A DNA stretch of 12,421 nt, taken from contig CALJMB010000342.1 in NCBI GenBank assembly GCA_937982515.1, positions 1-12,421 of the forward strand, written 5' to 3'. Both the position numbers and the translations under genes were made by a program. Under the pieces are notes generated by a model that saw only the letters and a list, made by a program, of their open reading frames with translations, was not told the origin of the DNA and ran no database searches. Shown in pieces: positions 5,707 through 12,421 of the stretch. Each line of letters starts with the position of its first letter. Position 1 is the first letter of the stretch. The stretch comes from an uncultured Balneolaceae bacterium (GTDB lineage: Bacteria; Bacteroidota; Rhodothermia; Balneolales; Balneolaceae).

Positions 5707-6888
5707 TCAGGTAAAGTTTTCGAAAATGCCGGCAGCGCCCATGCCGCCTCCTACACACATGGTTACCATGCCGTATCGGGAGTTCCGTTTCATCATTTCA
5801 TACAAAACTTGTGTGGTGAGTTTGGCACCGGTACATCCAAGGGGGTGCCCCATGGCAATAGCACCTCCGTTAACATTGACAATATCTTCATCCAGATCCA
5901 GTTCTCTGATAACCGCCAGTGCCTGGGCGGCAAAGGCCTCATTAAGTTCAATCAGATCTATATCCTGTTTATTAATGCCTGTCTGTTTCAAAACCTTTGG
6001 GACGGCTTCAACCGGACCGATGCCCATAATTTCCGGTGGTACGCCTGCCACGGCATACCCCACATAGCGGGCGATGGGCCGTACCCCCAGCTCTTTAGCC
6101 CTTTCTCCGCTCATGATCAAAACAGCCGCGCCGGCATCGTTCATCTGTGAGGAGTTTCCCGCTGTCACCGTTCCGCCTTGCTTAAATACCGGCCTCAGCT
6201 TCGCCAGAATCTCAGGAGAGGTATCGCGCCGGGGGCCCTCATCCACTTCAAACAGAAAGTGCTGCTCTTCAACCTCGCCCTCTGCCGTAACGGCTTTTCG
6301 TTTCACTTCGACAGGAACGATCTGGTCTTCAAACTTACGTTCATCCCAAGCCTCAATCGCTTTTTTATGGCTATGGTAGGCGAAAGTGTCCTGATCTTCC
6401 CGGGTCACTCCATATTTATCGGCCACTCTCTCGGCCGTAAGTCCCATACTTATATAAATTTCCGGGGTATCGTCGACCAAGTCTGGATTGGGCTGCACCA
6501 CGTATCCGCCCATGGGCACTTTCGACATACTCTCTACCCCTCCGGCGATGACCACATCGGCGCCACCCGCCAGGATACGTTCGGCTCCCTGGGCGATGGT
6601 CTGCAGCCCGGAAGAACAAAAGCGATTCACGGTTACGGCTGGTACAGAATGAGGCAAACCGCCAAGCAAAGCAATCTGACGGGCTATATTCAAGCCCTGA
6701 GATGCTTCCGGGAAAGCACAGCCTATGATGACATCATCCACCATTTCGGGTTCCAGGGAAGGCACCCGTTTCAGCAGGCTTTTTATCACTTCACCCCCCA
6801 GGGTATCCGGATGTACAAATCGCAGTGATCCTCTGTTGGCTTTCCCCGTTGGAGTTCGCGCAGCAGCAACAATTACGGCCTCTTTCAT
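5707..6888 (-). CDS. fadA: acetyl-CoA acyltransferase (3-ketoacyl-CoA thiolase, FadA type)
   Basis: This 393-residue thiolase catalyses the last step of beta-oxidation, splitting 3-ketoacyl-CoA with CoA into acetyl-CoA and a shortened acyl-CoA. The family's catalytic residues are all present: nucleophile Cys91 in VNRFCSSGLQT, NEAFA (316-320), His348 in GGAIAMGHPLGCTGA, and Cys378 in CVGGGMGA. The start MKEAVIVAAARTPTGK and the full length match the family, so the ATG at 6886-6888 is secure although no Shine-Dalgarno precedes it. It lies downstream of the FadN-type dehydrogenase/hydratase gene on the same strand, the usual fad arrangement, but a four-helix-bundle gene lies between them. Only 2 bp separate its ATG from the terminal repeat of that segment. 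A biosynthetic acetyl-CoA acetyltransferase role is the alternative, less likely beside fadN and fadD. Confidence 0.95.
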   Translation of the reverse strand: MKEAVIVAAARTPTGKANRGSLRFVHPDTLGGEVIKSLLKRVPSLEPEMVDDVIIGCAFPEASQGLNIARQIALLGGLPHSVPAVTVNRFCSSGLQTIAQGAERILAGGADVVIAGGVESMSKVPMGGYVVQPNPDLVDDTPEIYISMGLTAERVADKYGVTREDQDTFAYHSHKKAIEAWDERKFEDQIVPVEVKRKAVTAEGEVEEQHFLFEVDEGPRRDTSPEILAKLRPVFKQGGTVTAGNSSQMNDAGAAVLIMSGERAKELGVRPIARYVGYAVAGVPPEIMGIGPVEAVPKVLKQTGINKQDIDLIELNEAFAAQALAVIRELDLDEDIVNVNGGAIAMGHPLGCTGAKLTTQVLYEMMKRNSRYGMVTMCVGGGMGAAGIFENFT

Positions 6889-6890
6889 GA

Positions 6891-6908
6891 CAGTAAAAAG
6901 TATTAAGT
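6891..6908 (+). repeat. left end repeat of the four-helix-bundle segment
   Basis: CAGTAAAAAGTATTAAGT matches the reverse complement of 7386-7403 at 15 of 18 positions. It lies between the four-helix-bundle stop (6922-6924) and the thiolase ATG. Confidence 0.55.
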
Positions 6909-6921
6909 TTAAAGTAGAAAG

Positions 6922-7275
6922 CTATTCAGCCAGAGATTTTCTCAGGGAATAGACCATTTTCTGGATTTCAACGACTGAATCCATAAGCTTGTCACAATCT
7001 TTGCTCTTCAGATATCCCAGATTTCTGGAAATGACAAGCTGGGTTTCCAGCTCGTAGCAAGAGCCTGTAGCAACGGCTAAAAAATGGCTGAATTCTTTTT
7101 CTGATCCCCGGCCTGCCCCTTCAGCAATGTTTGAGCCAATGGATACAACACATCGTTGTAGTTGAGATACAAGTCCATACCTCTCTTCCTTTGGAAAATA
7201 CTTCGTTGCCTGGTAAACAACAGTAGCCAGCTGTATAGCTTTCTTCCAGATCATCAATTCTCTAAAATTATTCAT
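6922..7275 (-). CDS. four helix bundle protein (23S rRNA intervening-sequence-protein family)
   Basis: This 117-residue all-helical protein has the family pattern: FRELMIWKKAIQLATVVYQATKYFPKEERYGLVSQLQR near the N-terminus, then SIGSNIAEGAGRGSEKEFSHFLAVATGSCYELETQL, and a final helix ending SLRKSLAE. Members were first seen inside intervening sequences of split 23S rRNA genes, and many free-standing copies occur in Bacteroidota. They assemble as small oligomers with a basic surface, and their biochemical role is not established. I prefer the ATG at 7275 (MNNFRELMIW), the usual family start, to an upstream start at 7326, whose extra residues do not look conserved. It interrupts the spacing between two beta-oxidation genes and has a 135-bp upstream gap, so it may have its own promoter; a CTTAC-TCT-GTAAG hairpin lies at 7304-7316. 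Nothing in the sequence links it to fatty-acid metabolism. Confidence 0.93.
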   Translation of the reverse strand: MNNFRELMIWKKAIQLATVVYQATKYFPKEERYGLVSQLQRCVVSIGSNIAEGAGRGSEKEFSHFLAVATGSCYELETQLVISRNLGYLKSKDCDKLMDSVVEIQKMVYSLRKSLAE

Positions 7276-7371
7276 AGTAAGTAAGGGTTGATTAACGATA
7301 CTACTTACTCTGTAAGACGATCTCAAGAGAAATTCCTTACAAAAATGCTGCTAAAAATTTTAATACGCTAC

Positions 7372-7403
7372 ACTTTATACTCACTACTTTATACTTTCCA
7401 CTG
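7372..7403 (-). repeat. right end repeat of the four-helix-bundle segment
   Basis: Two direct copies of ACTTTATACT (7372-7381, 7386-7395) are spaced 14 bp apart. The second begins the 18-bp block 7386-7403, which is the inverted partner of 6891-6908. The repeat begins 7 bp after the dehydrogenase stop on the minus strand. Confidence 0.5.
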
Positions 7404-7410
7404 ATTTCAA

Positions 7411-9780
7411 CTAATTCCTCAATGGCTTCCCCTTCTTAAGCATGTGCTCAATTCTTGCCTGTGTTCGCTCATCCTCCAGTAATTCCAGGAAGGCTTCCCT
7501 TTCCAGCTTCAGCAAATAGTCTTCCGGTACTTCCTGCGGCTCGCTCAGATCACCTCCACTCATCACATAAGCGATCTTCCCGGCCACGACCTTGTCGTAT
7601 TCGGTAATAAAACCGGCTTCTTCCATGATGTACAGCATAAGCTTTAACGCGCCCAAAACCTGTCTGCCAAGTACCCGGATGGCTGGCTTTACGGGGGGCC
7701 GATATCCGACGTCTGCCATGGTACGGGCCTCCTGCCTGGCAGCGGCAATAAGCAGGTCTCTGTTCATCACTACCACATCGGAATCCCGCAGAAAGTTCAA
7801 TTCCTTTGCCTTTGCCGCACTGTCTGACACTTTCGCCATTCCAATGGTTTTAAAAACCTCCTTAATACCGGGAACGGGATCCACCTGCTCGTCATCAATG
7901 AGTTTTTGCATAACGCGATGCAGCATCTCTTTGGTTCCGCCACCAGCCGGTAACAGTCCCACACCTGCTTCCACCAAACCGGCGTACAACTCGTGATGAG
8001 CAACTACTTTGTCGGCATGCAGCATGAATTCCACTCCTCCGCCCAATACCCTCCCGAATGGCGCCACAACCACAGGAAAAGGTTGGTATCGCAGACCTAC
8101 AGCCGTATCCTGAAAGCTTTTTACAGCCCGCCTAACCTGCTCTTTCCGGCCCTGCTGCCAGGCTCCCATGGCTTCTACCAGGTTGGCGCCATAGGTAAAG
8201 TTATCTCCATCATGGCTGATCACCAGCGCGTCAAAGTCCGATTTAACCTTTTCAACGGCTCTGTTCAGAGACTCAATAAGTTTAAATCCGAGGGTGTACT
8301 GTTTAGTGCGAAACTCGAACAGGGCCACCCCATCTCCCATATCGTACAGCCCCGAGCTTTCATCCCCTGCCACTTCAGTTCCATCCGTTTTCAGAAAAGC
8401 CACGGTAAGAGCACCCTCTGCCGGGGGTGATAATGGTTCCTCCTGTCCGGTAGCGGGGTTATAAATCGTTCCCTTAACCCGGTCATAAAAATACTCCCGC
8501 CCAGAATCAAGCATACGGAGAATGGATTCAGGTACGTCCCGCCCTTCCTCTTGCATGCGCTCTGCCGACTCCCTGACGCCAATCGCATCCCAGCGTTCAA
8601 AGGGGCCCAGTTCCCAGTTAAAGCCCCACTTCATGGCACGGTCGATGGCTTCCGGGGAATCGGTAATTTCAGGAATACGATTGGCGGAATAGAGCAGAAG
8701 GTCACAGTGGATTTCCCACAGGAAACGACCCGCTTTGTCATCTTGACGGACCAGATACCTCAGCCGCTCTCCGGCCGACTTAAAATCCTTCTTTGCCTTG
8801 TCCGTGCTTTCAAACCCGGGAGAAATCTGGGAACCGTACTCACCCGTTTCAGGGTCTATCACCTTATATTCTGTACCTCTGTCTGTCCGGATTTTCTTGT
8901 AAAAACCCTCTCCCGCTTTATTTCCGTGCTTCCCTTCGCTGACCATATTCTTAAACGCTTCGGGCAGCTTGAACACCTCTCTTCTCTCATCTCCGGGAAT
9001 GGACGGATACAGATTCTCTGCCACATGGCTTATCACATCCAGTCCTGACAAATCAGCGGTTCTGAAAGTAGCCGCTTTTGAGTAGCCGGTCAGGGTACCG
9101 GTGAGATAATCGATCTCTTCAGCCCGAAATGTTCCCTCAAAGAACCAGGGCATGATACTGGCCATAGAGAAGATGCCGATGCGGTTGGCGATAAAATTGG
9201 GTGTGTCTTTGCAGGGCACTACCCCTTTTCCCAGCGTCTTTTCACAAAAGCGGCTCATGAATGCGGCCACCTCCGGTGAGGTGTCAACTGTGGGAATAAT
9301 TTCCAGCAGCTTCATGTAGCGGGGCGGATTGAAAAAATGAGTACCTATAAAATGTCGTCTCAGTTCATCTCCAACACCTTCACTTATGGCGGAAATAGGC
9401 AACCCCGATGTGTTAGAGCTGACAATACTCCCCTCCCGGCGGTATTGTTCAATCTTCGCCATCATCTCTTTTTTGATGTCCATCCTCTCGACAACAGCCT
9501 CACAAATCCAGTCCGCTTCCCCGAGCACGTCCATGTCGTCCTCGAAATTTCCGGGACGGATGCGGGCGGCATATTCAGGCAGAGCCAGAGGTGCAGGTTT
9601 CATCTCGGTCAGCCTCCTGATGTTATCTTCGGCTGTTTTGTTGGGCCGGGCTCCTTCAGCCTTTAGATCCAGCAGCCAGACGTCCAGTCCGGCATTCACA
9701 CAATGTGCGGCAATCTGACTCCCCATCGTACCTGATCCCAGAATAACTACTCTTCTAATAGAATACTTGTTCTTCGCCAT
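7411..9780 (-). CDS. fadN: 3-hydroxyacyl-CoA dehydrogenase/enoyl-CoA hydratase, FadN type
   Basis: This 789-residue bifunctional enzyme hydrates 2-enoyl-CoA and oxidises the 3-hydroxyacyl-CoA with NAD. The dehydrogenase part comes first: NAD loop GSGTMGS (15-21), SSNTSG (121-126), catalytic His148 in THFFNPP and its partner Glu160 in LLEIIP, then two C-terminal dehydrogenase domains to about 430. The enoyl-CoA hydratase part spans about 480-690, with oxyanion loop GDNFTYGANL (525-534), GGGVE carrying Glu584, and Glu604 in LVEAGVGLLPAGGGT, so both catalytic glutamates are kept. The dehydrogenase-first order and the length are those I recall for Bacillus FadN; E. coli FadB has the hydratase first. 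The ATG at 9778-9780 opens directly onto the Rossmann fold. It is divergent from fadD and lies upstream of the thiolase, so a shared fatty-acid-responsive regulator is plausible. Confidence 0.95.
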   Translation of the reverse strand: MAKNKYSIRRVVILGSGTMGSQIAAHCVNAGLDVWLLDLKAEGARPNKTAEDNIRRLTEMKPAPLALPEYAARIRPGNFEDDMDVLGEADWICEAVVERMDIKKEMMAKIEQYRREGSIVSSNTSGLPISAISEGVGDELRRHFIGTHFFNPPRYMKLLEIIPTVDTSPEVAAFMSRFCEKTLGKGVVPCKDTPNFIANRIGIFSMASIMPWFFEGTFRAEEIDYLTGTLTGYSKAATFRTADLSGLDVISHVAENLYPSIPGDERREVFKLPEAFKNMVSEGKHGNKAGEGFYKKIRTDRGTEYKVIDPETGEYGSQISPGFESTDKAKKDFKSAGERLRYLVRQDDKAGRFLWEIHCDLLLYSANRIPEITDSPEAIDRAMKWGFNWELGPFERWDAIGVRESAERMQEEGRDVPESILRMLDSGREYFYDRVKGTIYNPATGQEEPLSPPAEGALTVAFLKTDGTEVAGDESSGLYDMGDGVALFEFRTKQYTLGFKLIESLNRAVEKVKSDFDALVISHDGDNFTYGANLVEAMGAWQQGRKEQVRRAVKSFQDTAVGLRYQPFPVVVAPFGRVLGGGVEFMLHADKVVAHHELYAGLVEAGVGLLPAGGGTKEMLHRVMQKLIDDEQVDPVPGIKEVFKTIGMAKVSDSAAKAKELNFLRDSDVVVMNRDLLIAAARQEARTMADVGYRPPVKPAIRVLGRQVLGALKLMLYIMEEAGFITEYDKVVAGKIAYVMSGGDLSEPQEVPEDYLLKLEREAFLELLEDERTQARIEHMLKKGKPLRN

Positions 9781-10109
9781 AAGTTATGTTCTTTTTAACC
9801 CGTCCATACAGGTATTGCTAGAATATTGTGTTTAGAGTATGTGCACTATAAACGTGTGGCATGCCCTTGTCCCCACAGCCGCCGGGATTGGCCCACATGA
9901 AGTCGTTCTCAAGCGAGTATACTCAGCCCGATGGTCCATACGGCCTGGCCGTTGAATACAGAATCGGCAAAAAAAGTCCCTCTTCCAAGGAGGATATTCT
10001 TTAAAAGAATTCCTGCCGTTAATCACATCATTATAAGATATTGTAAATATTAAAATTATTTTATAATTAACAATAGGTGCTGTCTCAACATTCAGAAAAC
10101 CGCGATATC
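9781..10109. other. divergent intergenic region between fadN and fadD
   Basis: About 330 bp must hold the promoters of both divergent fad transcripts. The fadD side (10030-10070) is very AT-rich, with ATATT-GTA-AATAT (10038-10050) and AATTAT-TTT-ATAATT (10054-10068) palindromes. A longer palindrome at 9996-10010 is listed separately. The middle (9850-10020) is richer in GC and open in frames on both strands, without recognisable protein similarity. No promoter boxes are called with confidence. Confidence 0.5.
9996..10010. promoter_or_regulatory. 15-bp palindrome in the fadN-fadD divergent region (candidate operator)
   Basis: ATTCTTT (9996-10002) and AAAGAAT (10004-10010) are perfect 7-bp arms around one A, about 100 bp before the fadD ATG and 216 bp before the fadN ATG. 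Divergent fad genes are often repressed by acyl-CoA-responsive TetR- or GntR-type regulators binding such palindromes. No regulator gene is in the window, so the assignment rests on position and symmetry only. Confidence 0.4.
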
Positions 10110-11762
10110 ATGAATAAGTTTCCCTGGCTTGATCAATATCCCGATGGCGTACCTGCTGCCATTGATCCGGATACTTACGCCTCTTTGGCCGAGGTGTTAG
10201 AGTATGCATGTAAAACTTATGCCGATCTTCCGGCATATGAGAATATGGGCACTTCCATCACCTATAAAGAGCTGGATGAATTAACAAGTACCTTTGCCGC
10301 TTATCTACAGAAGAAGGCTGGATTGAAAAAGGGTGATCACATTGCCATTCAAATGCCAAACTTGCTGCAATACCCTGTAGTACTGTTTGGAGCCTTACGG
10401 GCCGGATTGATAGTAGTAAATACAAATCCGCTTTATACCCCTCCCGAAATGAAATTCCAGTTTAATGATGCCGAGATAAAGGCGCTGGTCATAATGGAGA
10501 ACTTTGCCCATAAACTGGAAGCTATCTGGAACGAAGTTTCCATTGAAACGGTCATCGTTACTAAAATCGGGGATTTGATGGGCGGACTGAAAGGAGGTTT
10601 TCTCAATTTTGCCGTCAAATATATCAGAAGAATGGTCTCAACCTATAACATACCGGGGGCGATTATGTTTAAGGATGCGCTATCTGATGGAGCCGGCCTT
10701 TCTCTTGAACCTGTAGCTCTGCGGGGAGATGACACAGCTTTTCTGCAATATACCGGAGGTACGACGGGGCGCTCGAAGGGAGCCGTTCTCTCTCATCGCA
10801 ATATGGTAGCAAACCTTCTCCAGTGTGAAGCCTGGTTCGCAGGCCTTCACACAGGTAAAGAGATCTGTGTAACGGCCCTGCCCTTGTATCATATTTTTGC
10901 ATTAACCGTAAACTGTCTGCTTATCCTCCATATCGGAGCCCGCAACGTTCTGATTACCAATCCCCGGGAAGTCAGGGGTTTCATCAGGGAGTTAAAGAAA
11001 CAGCCGTTTACTATTTTTACGGGTCTAAACACATTATTCAATCTCTTGTTGAACCAGGAAGAGTTTAAGAAAGTTGATTTCCGGCACCTGAAAGTAACCA
11101 TAGGCGGAGGAATGGCCGTTCAAAAATCGGTTGCCGAGCGATGGGAAAAGGTTACCGGAATCAGGCTTACAGAAGGGTACGGCCTGACGGAAGCCTCCCC
11201 TGTTTTAAGCTGCAATCCGGTAGGCGCCCCTGGAAAGCTCGGAACCATCGGCTTGCCTTTGCCATGCACTGAGCTGGCTATAATAGATAACGAAGGAACC
11301 TTTTTGCCTGCCGGAGAGCCCGGGGAAATTGTGGCAAAAGGGCCACAAGTCATGCAGGCCTACTGGAAACAGAAAGAGGAAACCAAAAATGTCTTTTTAA
11401 ATGGCTGGCTGAAAACAGGTGATATCGGAATAATGAGCGAGGATGGTTATTTTTCCATCATCGACCGCAAGAAGGATATGATTAATGTTTCCGGATTCAA
11501 TGTCTATCCCAATGAAGTGGAAGATGTGATTGCAGCCCACCCTAAAGTACTGGAAGTAGGAGTGGTTGGAGTGCCGGACAAATACTCGAGCGAGGCAGTA
11601 AAAGCATTTATTGTTAAAAAAGATCCCTCCCTTACAGAGGAGGAAGTCATGCAGTACTGCAAAGAGAATATGACCGGATATAAGCGGCCCAAGCACATAG
11701 TATTCAGAGAAGAGCTACCGAAAAATCCGGTCGGGAAAATTTTACGCAAGGATCTGAACTAA
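10110..11762 (+). CDS. fadD: long-chain fatty acid-CoA ligase (FadD)
   Basis: This 550-residue acyl-CoA synthetase activates fatty acids through an acyl-AMP intermediate and feeds beta-oxidation. Similarity to E. coli FadD runs end to end from memory: PWLDQYPDGVP at the N-terminus, MPNLLQYPVVLFGALRAG, NPLYTPPE and TALPLYHIFALTVNCLL. The adenylate-forming motifs are YTGGTTGRSKG (214-224), EGYGLTEA (355-362), KTGDIG with Asp438, DRKKDM (452-457), SGFNVYPNEVED and the catalytic Lys543 in PVGKILRK. ATG at 10110 is chosen because it starts next to the conserved region and matches the usual length. A GTG at 10077 would add 11 unconserved residues. It is divergent from fadN and followed after 217 bp by a thioesterase gene. 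No terminator is seen after the stop; the dispersed repeat lies there instead. Confidence 0.96.
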   Translation: MNKFPWLDQYPDGVPAAIDPDTYASLAEVLEYACKTYADLPAYENMGTSITYKELDELTSTFAAYLQKKAGLKKGDHIAIQMPNLLQYPVVLFGALRAGLIVVNTNPLYTPPEMKFQFNDAEIKALVIMENFAHKLEAIWNEVSIETVIVTKIGDLMGGLKGGFLNFAVKYIRRMVSTYNIPGAIMFKDALSDGAGLSLEPVALRGDDTAFLQYTGGTTGRSKGAVLSHRNMVANLLQCEAWFAGLHTGKEICVTALPLYHIFALTVNCLLILHIGARNVLITNPREVRGFIRELKKQPFTIFTGLNTLFNLLLNQEEFKKVDFRHLKVTIGGGMAVQKSVAERWEKVTGIRLTEGYGLTEASPVLSCNPVGAPGKLGTIGLPLPCTELAIIDNEGTFLPAGEPGEIVAKGPQVMQAYWKQKEETKNVFLNGWLKTGDIGIMSEDGYFSIIDRKKDMINVSGFNVYPNEVEDVIAAHPKVLEVGVVGVPDKYSSEAVKAFIVKKDPSLTEEEVMQYCKENMTGYKRPKHIVFREELPKNPVGKILRKDLN

Positions 11763-11813
11763 GCGGTCAGGTTATCCCGTCAGATGGTTGGGGGGATGCA
11801 CAGTGAGTGCGAA

Positions 11814-11915
11814 GGCACGATCCATCTCCCCTTGGCAAAGAGGGATTAAGGGGCTGCCCCGCAAGGAATAATATGATAGCTGGAGTTACTACAGTAGTAG
11901 GTTGAGCGTAACAAC
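11814..11915 (-). repeat. dispersed intergenic repeat, copy B (inverted relative to copy A)
   Basis: The reverse complement matches 3989-4082. CCCCTTGGCA (11828-11837) and GAGGGATTAAG (11840-11850) correspond to the conserved core of the other copy, 21 of 23 identical. GGCAC (11814-11818), GCAAGGAAT (11861-11869) and CGTAACAAC (11907-11915) match the outer blocks. This copy is about 8 bp longer and contains TACTAC-A-GTAGTA (11887-11899), a perfect 6-bp-arm palindrome not seen in copy A. It occupies most of the 217-bp gap between fadD and the thioesterase gene. No reading frame is present. Confidence 0.7.
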
Positions 11916-11979
11916 CCTGCCTTCAAAGGAAGATAAATTTCAATCACCAAACACTTTAGTTTAACCAAATTCAACCACT

Positions 11980-12414
11980 ATGTTTATTGAACCATCCATC
12001 CGGGATAAAGTAGAGGAGTTTCTGGAAACAGCCCCTGAGAATATGAGTCAGGCTATCGGCATTGAGTTTCTTTCTTTTAAAAAAGACGAAGTGAAGGCTT
12101 CTATGCCGGTCAACGGGCAAACCATACAACCCTTTGGAATTTTACATGGAGGAGCGTCTGTTGCCCTTGCCGAGACCGTCGCCTCAATCGGAGCCTGGCT
12201 CAATATCGATCATACCATAAAGGCAGCCGTGGGTATTGAGATCAATGCCAACCACATCAGGGCTGTTCCGGCGCCGGATGTGGTAACAGGGACAGCCGTG
12301 CCCATTCAGCGGGGAAATCAAATACACGTCTGGGAGATCAGCATTACCAGGGGAGACGGGAAGCTGGTCTGTGTATCCAGATGCACGCTGGCAATCATTG
12401 ATAAAAGGCAGTAG
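11980..12414 (+). CDS. hotdog-fold acyl-CoA thioesterase, YdiI/PaaI-like
   Basis: This 144-residue hotdog thioesterase hydrolyses a CoA thioester. The active-site segment QPFGILHGGASVALAETVAS (50-69) holds His56-Gly-Gly and the presumed catalytic Glu65. It closely resembles my memory of E. coli YdiI (MenI, 1,4-dihydroxy-2-naphthoyl-CoA hydrolase) and EntH, more than phenylacetate PaaI. VGIEINANHIRAV (84-96) and the terminal WEISITRGDGKLVCVSRCTLAII also follow that subfamily. The ATG at 11980 fits the usual length, and no Shine-Dalgarno is evident. Beside fadD it could act on acyl-CoA, but a menaquinone-pathway role is equally open because the genes to the right are outside the window. The stop lies 7 bp from the window edge. 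Confidence 0.92.
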   Translation: MFIEPSIRDKVEEFLETAPENMSQAIGIEFLSFKKDEVKASMPVNGQTIQPFGILHGGASVALAETVASIGAWLNIDHTIKAAVGIEINANHIRAVPAPDVVTGTAVPIQRGNQIHVWEISITRGDGKLVCVSRCTLAIIDKRQ

Positions 12415-12421
12415 AAAGTAG

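Larger units (their letters stand above)
6891..7403. mobile_element. putative four-helix-bundle gene cassette with imperfect inverted ends
   Basis: The segment lies exactly between the dehydrogenase stop (7 bp away) and the thiolase start (2 bp away). Its ends resemble each other in inverted orientation: CAGTAAAAAGTATTAAGT at 6891-6908 matches the reverse complement of 7386-7403 (CAGTGGAAAGTATAAAGT) at 15 of 18 positions. The right end also holds two direct copies of ACTTTATACT (7372-7381 and 7386-7395), 14 bp apart. The only gene inside is the four-helix-bundle gene. Without the segment the two fad genes would be about 9 bp apart, as in a tight operon. Movement is inferred. No transposase is present, and a shared TTTCA on both sides (6883-6887, 7405-7409) is too short to prove a target duplication. 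Confidence 0.45.

Noticed and set aside
5809..6828. Several long plus-strand frames antisense to the thiolase gene
   Set aside because: They are opposite-strand shadows of a strongly supported thiolase with intact catalytic motifs.
8551..9048. Plus-strand 165-codon frame antisense to the FadN-type gene
   Set aside because: The opposite strand encodes a continuous, motif-complete dehydrogenase/hydratase, and the antisense product shows no domain pattern.
11887..11899. TACTAC-A-GTAGTA as a second BlaI-type operator
   Set aside because: The TACTA/TAGTA half-sites are only 3 bp apart here against 6 bp in the dyad before the repressor, and it lies inside a repeat element downstream of fadD.

Overview
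The window looks like chromosomal DNA from a member of the Bacteroidota/Balneolota group; this is an inference, since there is no rRNA marker. The clues are an M56 peptidase carrying TonB-system and SusC-plug-like modules, a free-standing four-helix-bundle (23S rRNA intervening-sequence-protein family) gene, weak or absent Shine-Dalgarno sequences before most genes, moderate GC and AT-rich intergenic regions. No phage, integrase, tRNA, rRNA or CRISPR array was found.

Left part (1-3921), all on the plus strand. The last codons of an unidentified gene end at 56 and are followed by a terminator. Next comes a BlaI/MecI-type repressor and BlaR1-like M56 peptidase pair, 2 bp apart, behind an AATACTA-N6-TAGTATT dyad that is a good candidate for the repressor's own operator. 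The peptidase has no penicillin-binding sensor. It carries instead a TonB-receptor plug-like segment, a TonB C-terminal domain and a carboxypeptidase-regulatory-like domain. After a terminator and a perfect 10-bp inverted repeat come a phosphatidylcholine-synthase-like CDP-alcohol phosphatidyltransferase and a PspC-domain protein overlapping it by 4 bp, then a strong terminator. The theme is envelope sensing and membrane lipid composition.

Middle part (3922-5551). An intergenic region holds one copy of a dispersed repeat. It is followed by a degenerate Gfo/Idh/MocA-like protein, a palindrome-rich region with a sigma70-like promoter candidate, and a 53-residue single-membrane-segment protein that ends 4 bp before a textbook terminator.

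Right part (5707-12414) is a fatty-acid beta-oxidation locus. On the minus strand lie a FadN-type 3-hydroxyacyl-CoA dehydrogenase/enoyl-CoA hydratase and a FadA-type thiolase. Divergently on the plus strand lie a FadD-type long-chain acyl-CoA synthetase and a YdiI/PaaI-like hotdog thioesterase. Together they activate fatty acids, carry out hydration, dehydrogenation and thiolysis, and may hydrolyse acyl-CoA; no acyl-CoA dehydrogenase lies in the window. The dehydrogenase and thiolase genes are separated by a compact ~513-bp segment with imperfect inverted ends that contains only the four-helix-bundle gene, which looks like an inserted cassette. A second, inverted copy of the dispersed repeat lies between fadD and the thioesterase gene.

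The observations most worth following are this four-helix-bundle cassette inside the fad operon, the hybrid M56 sensor with its putative operator, and the inverted pair of dispersed repeats. None of the window is clearly a wholly new system.
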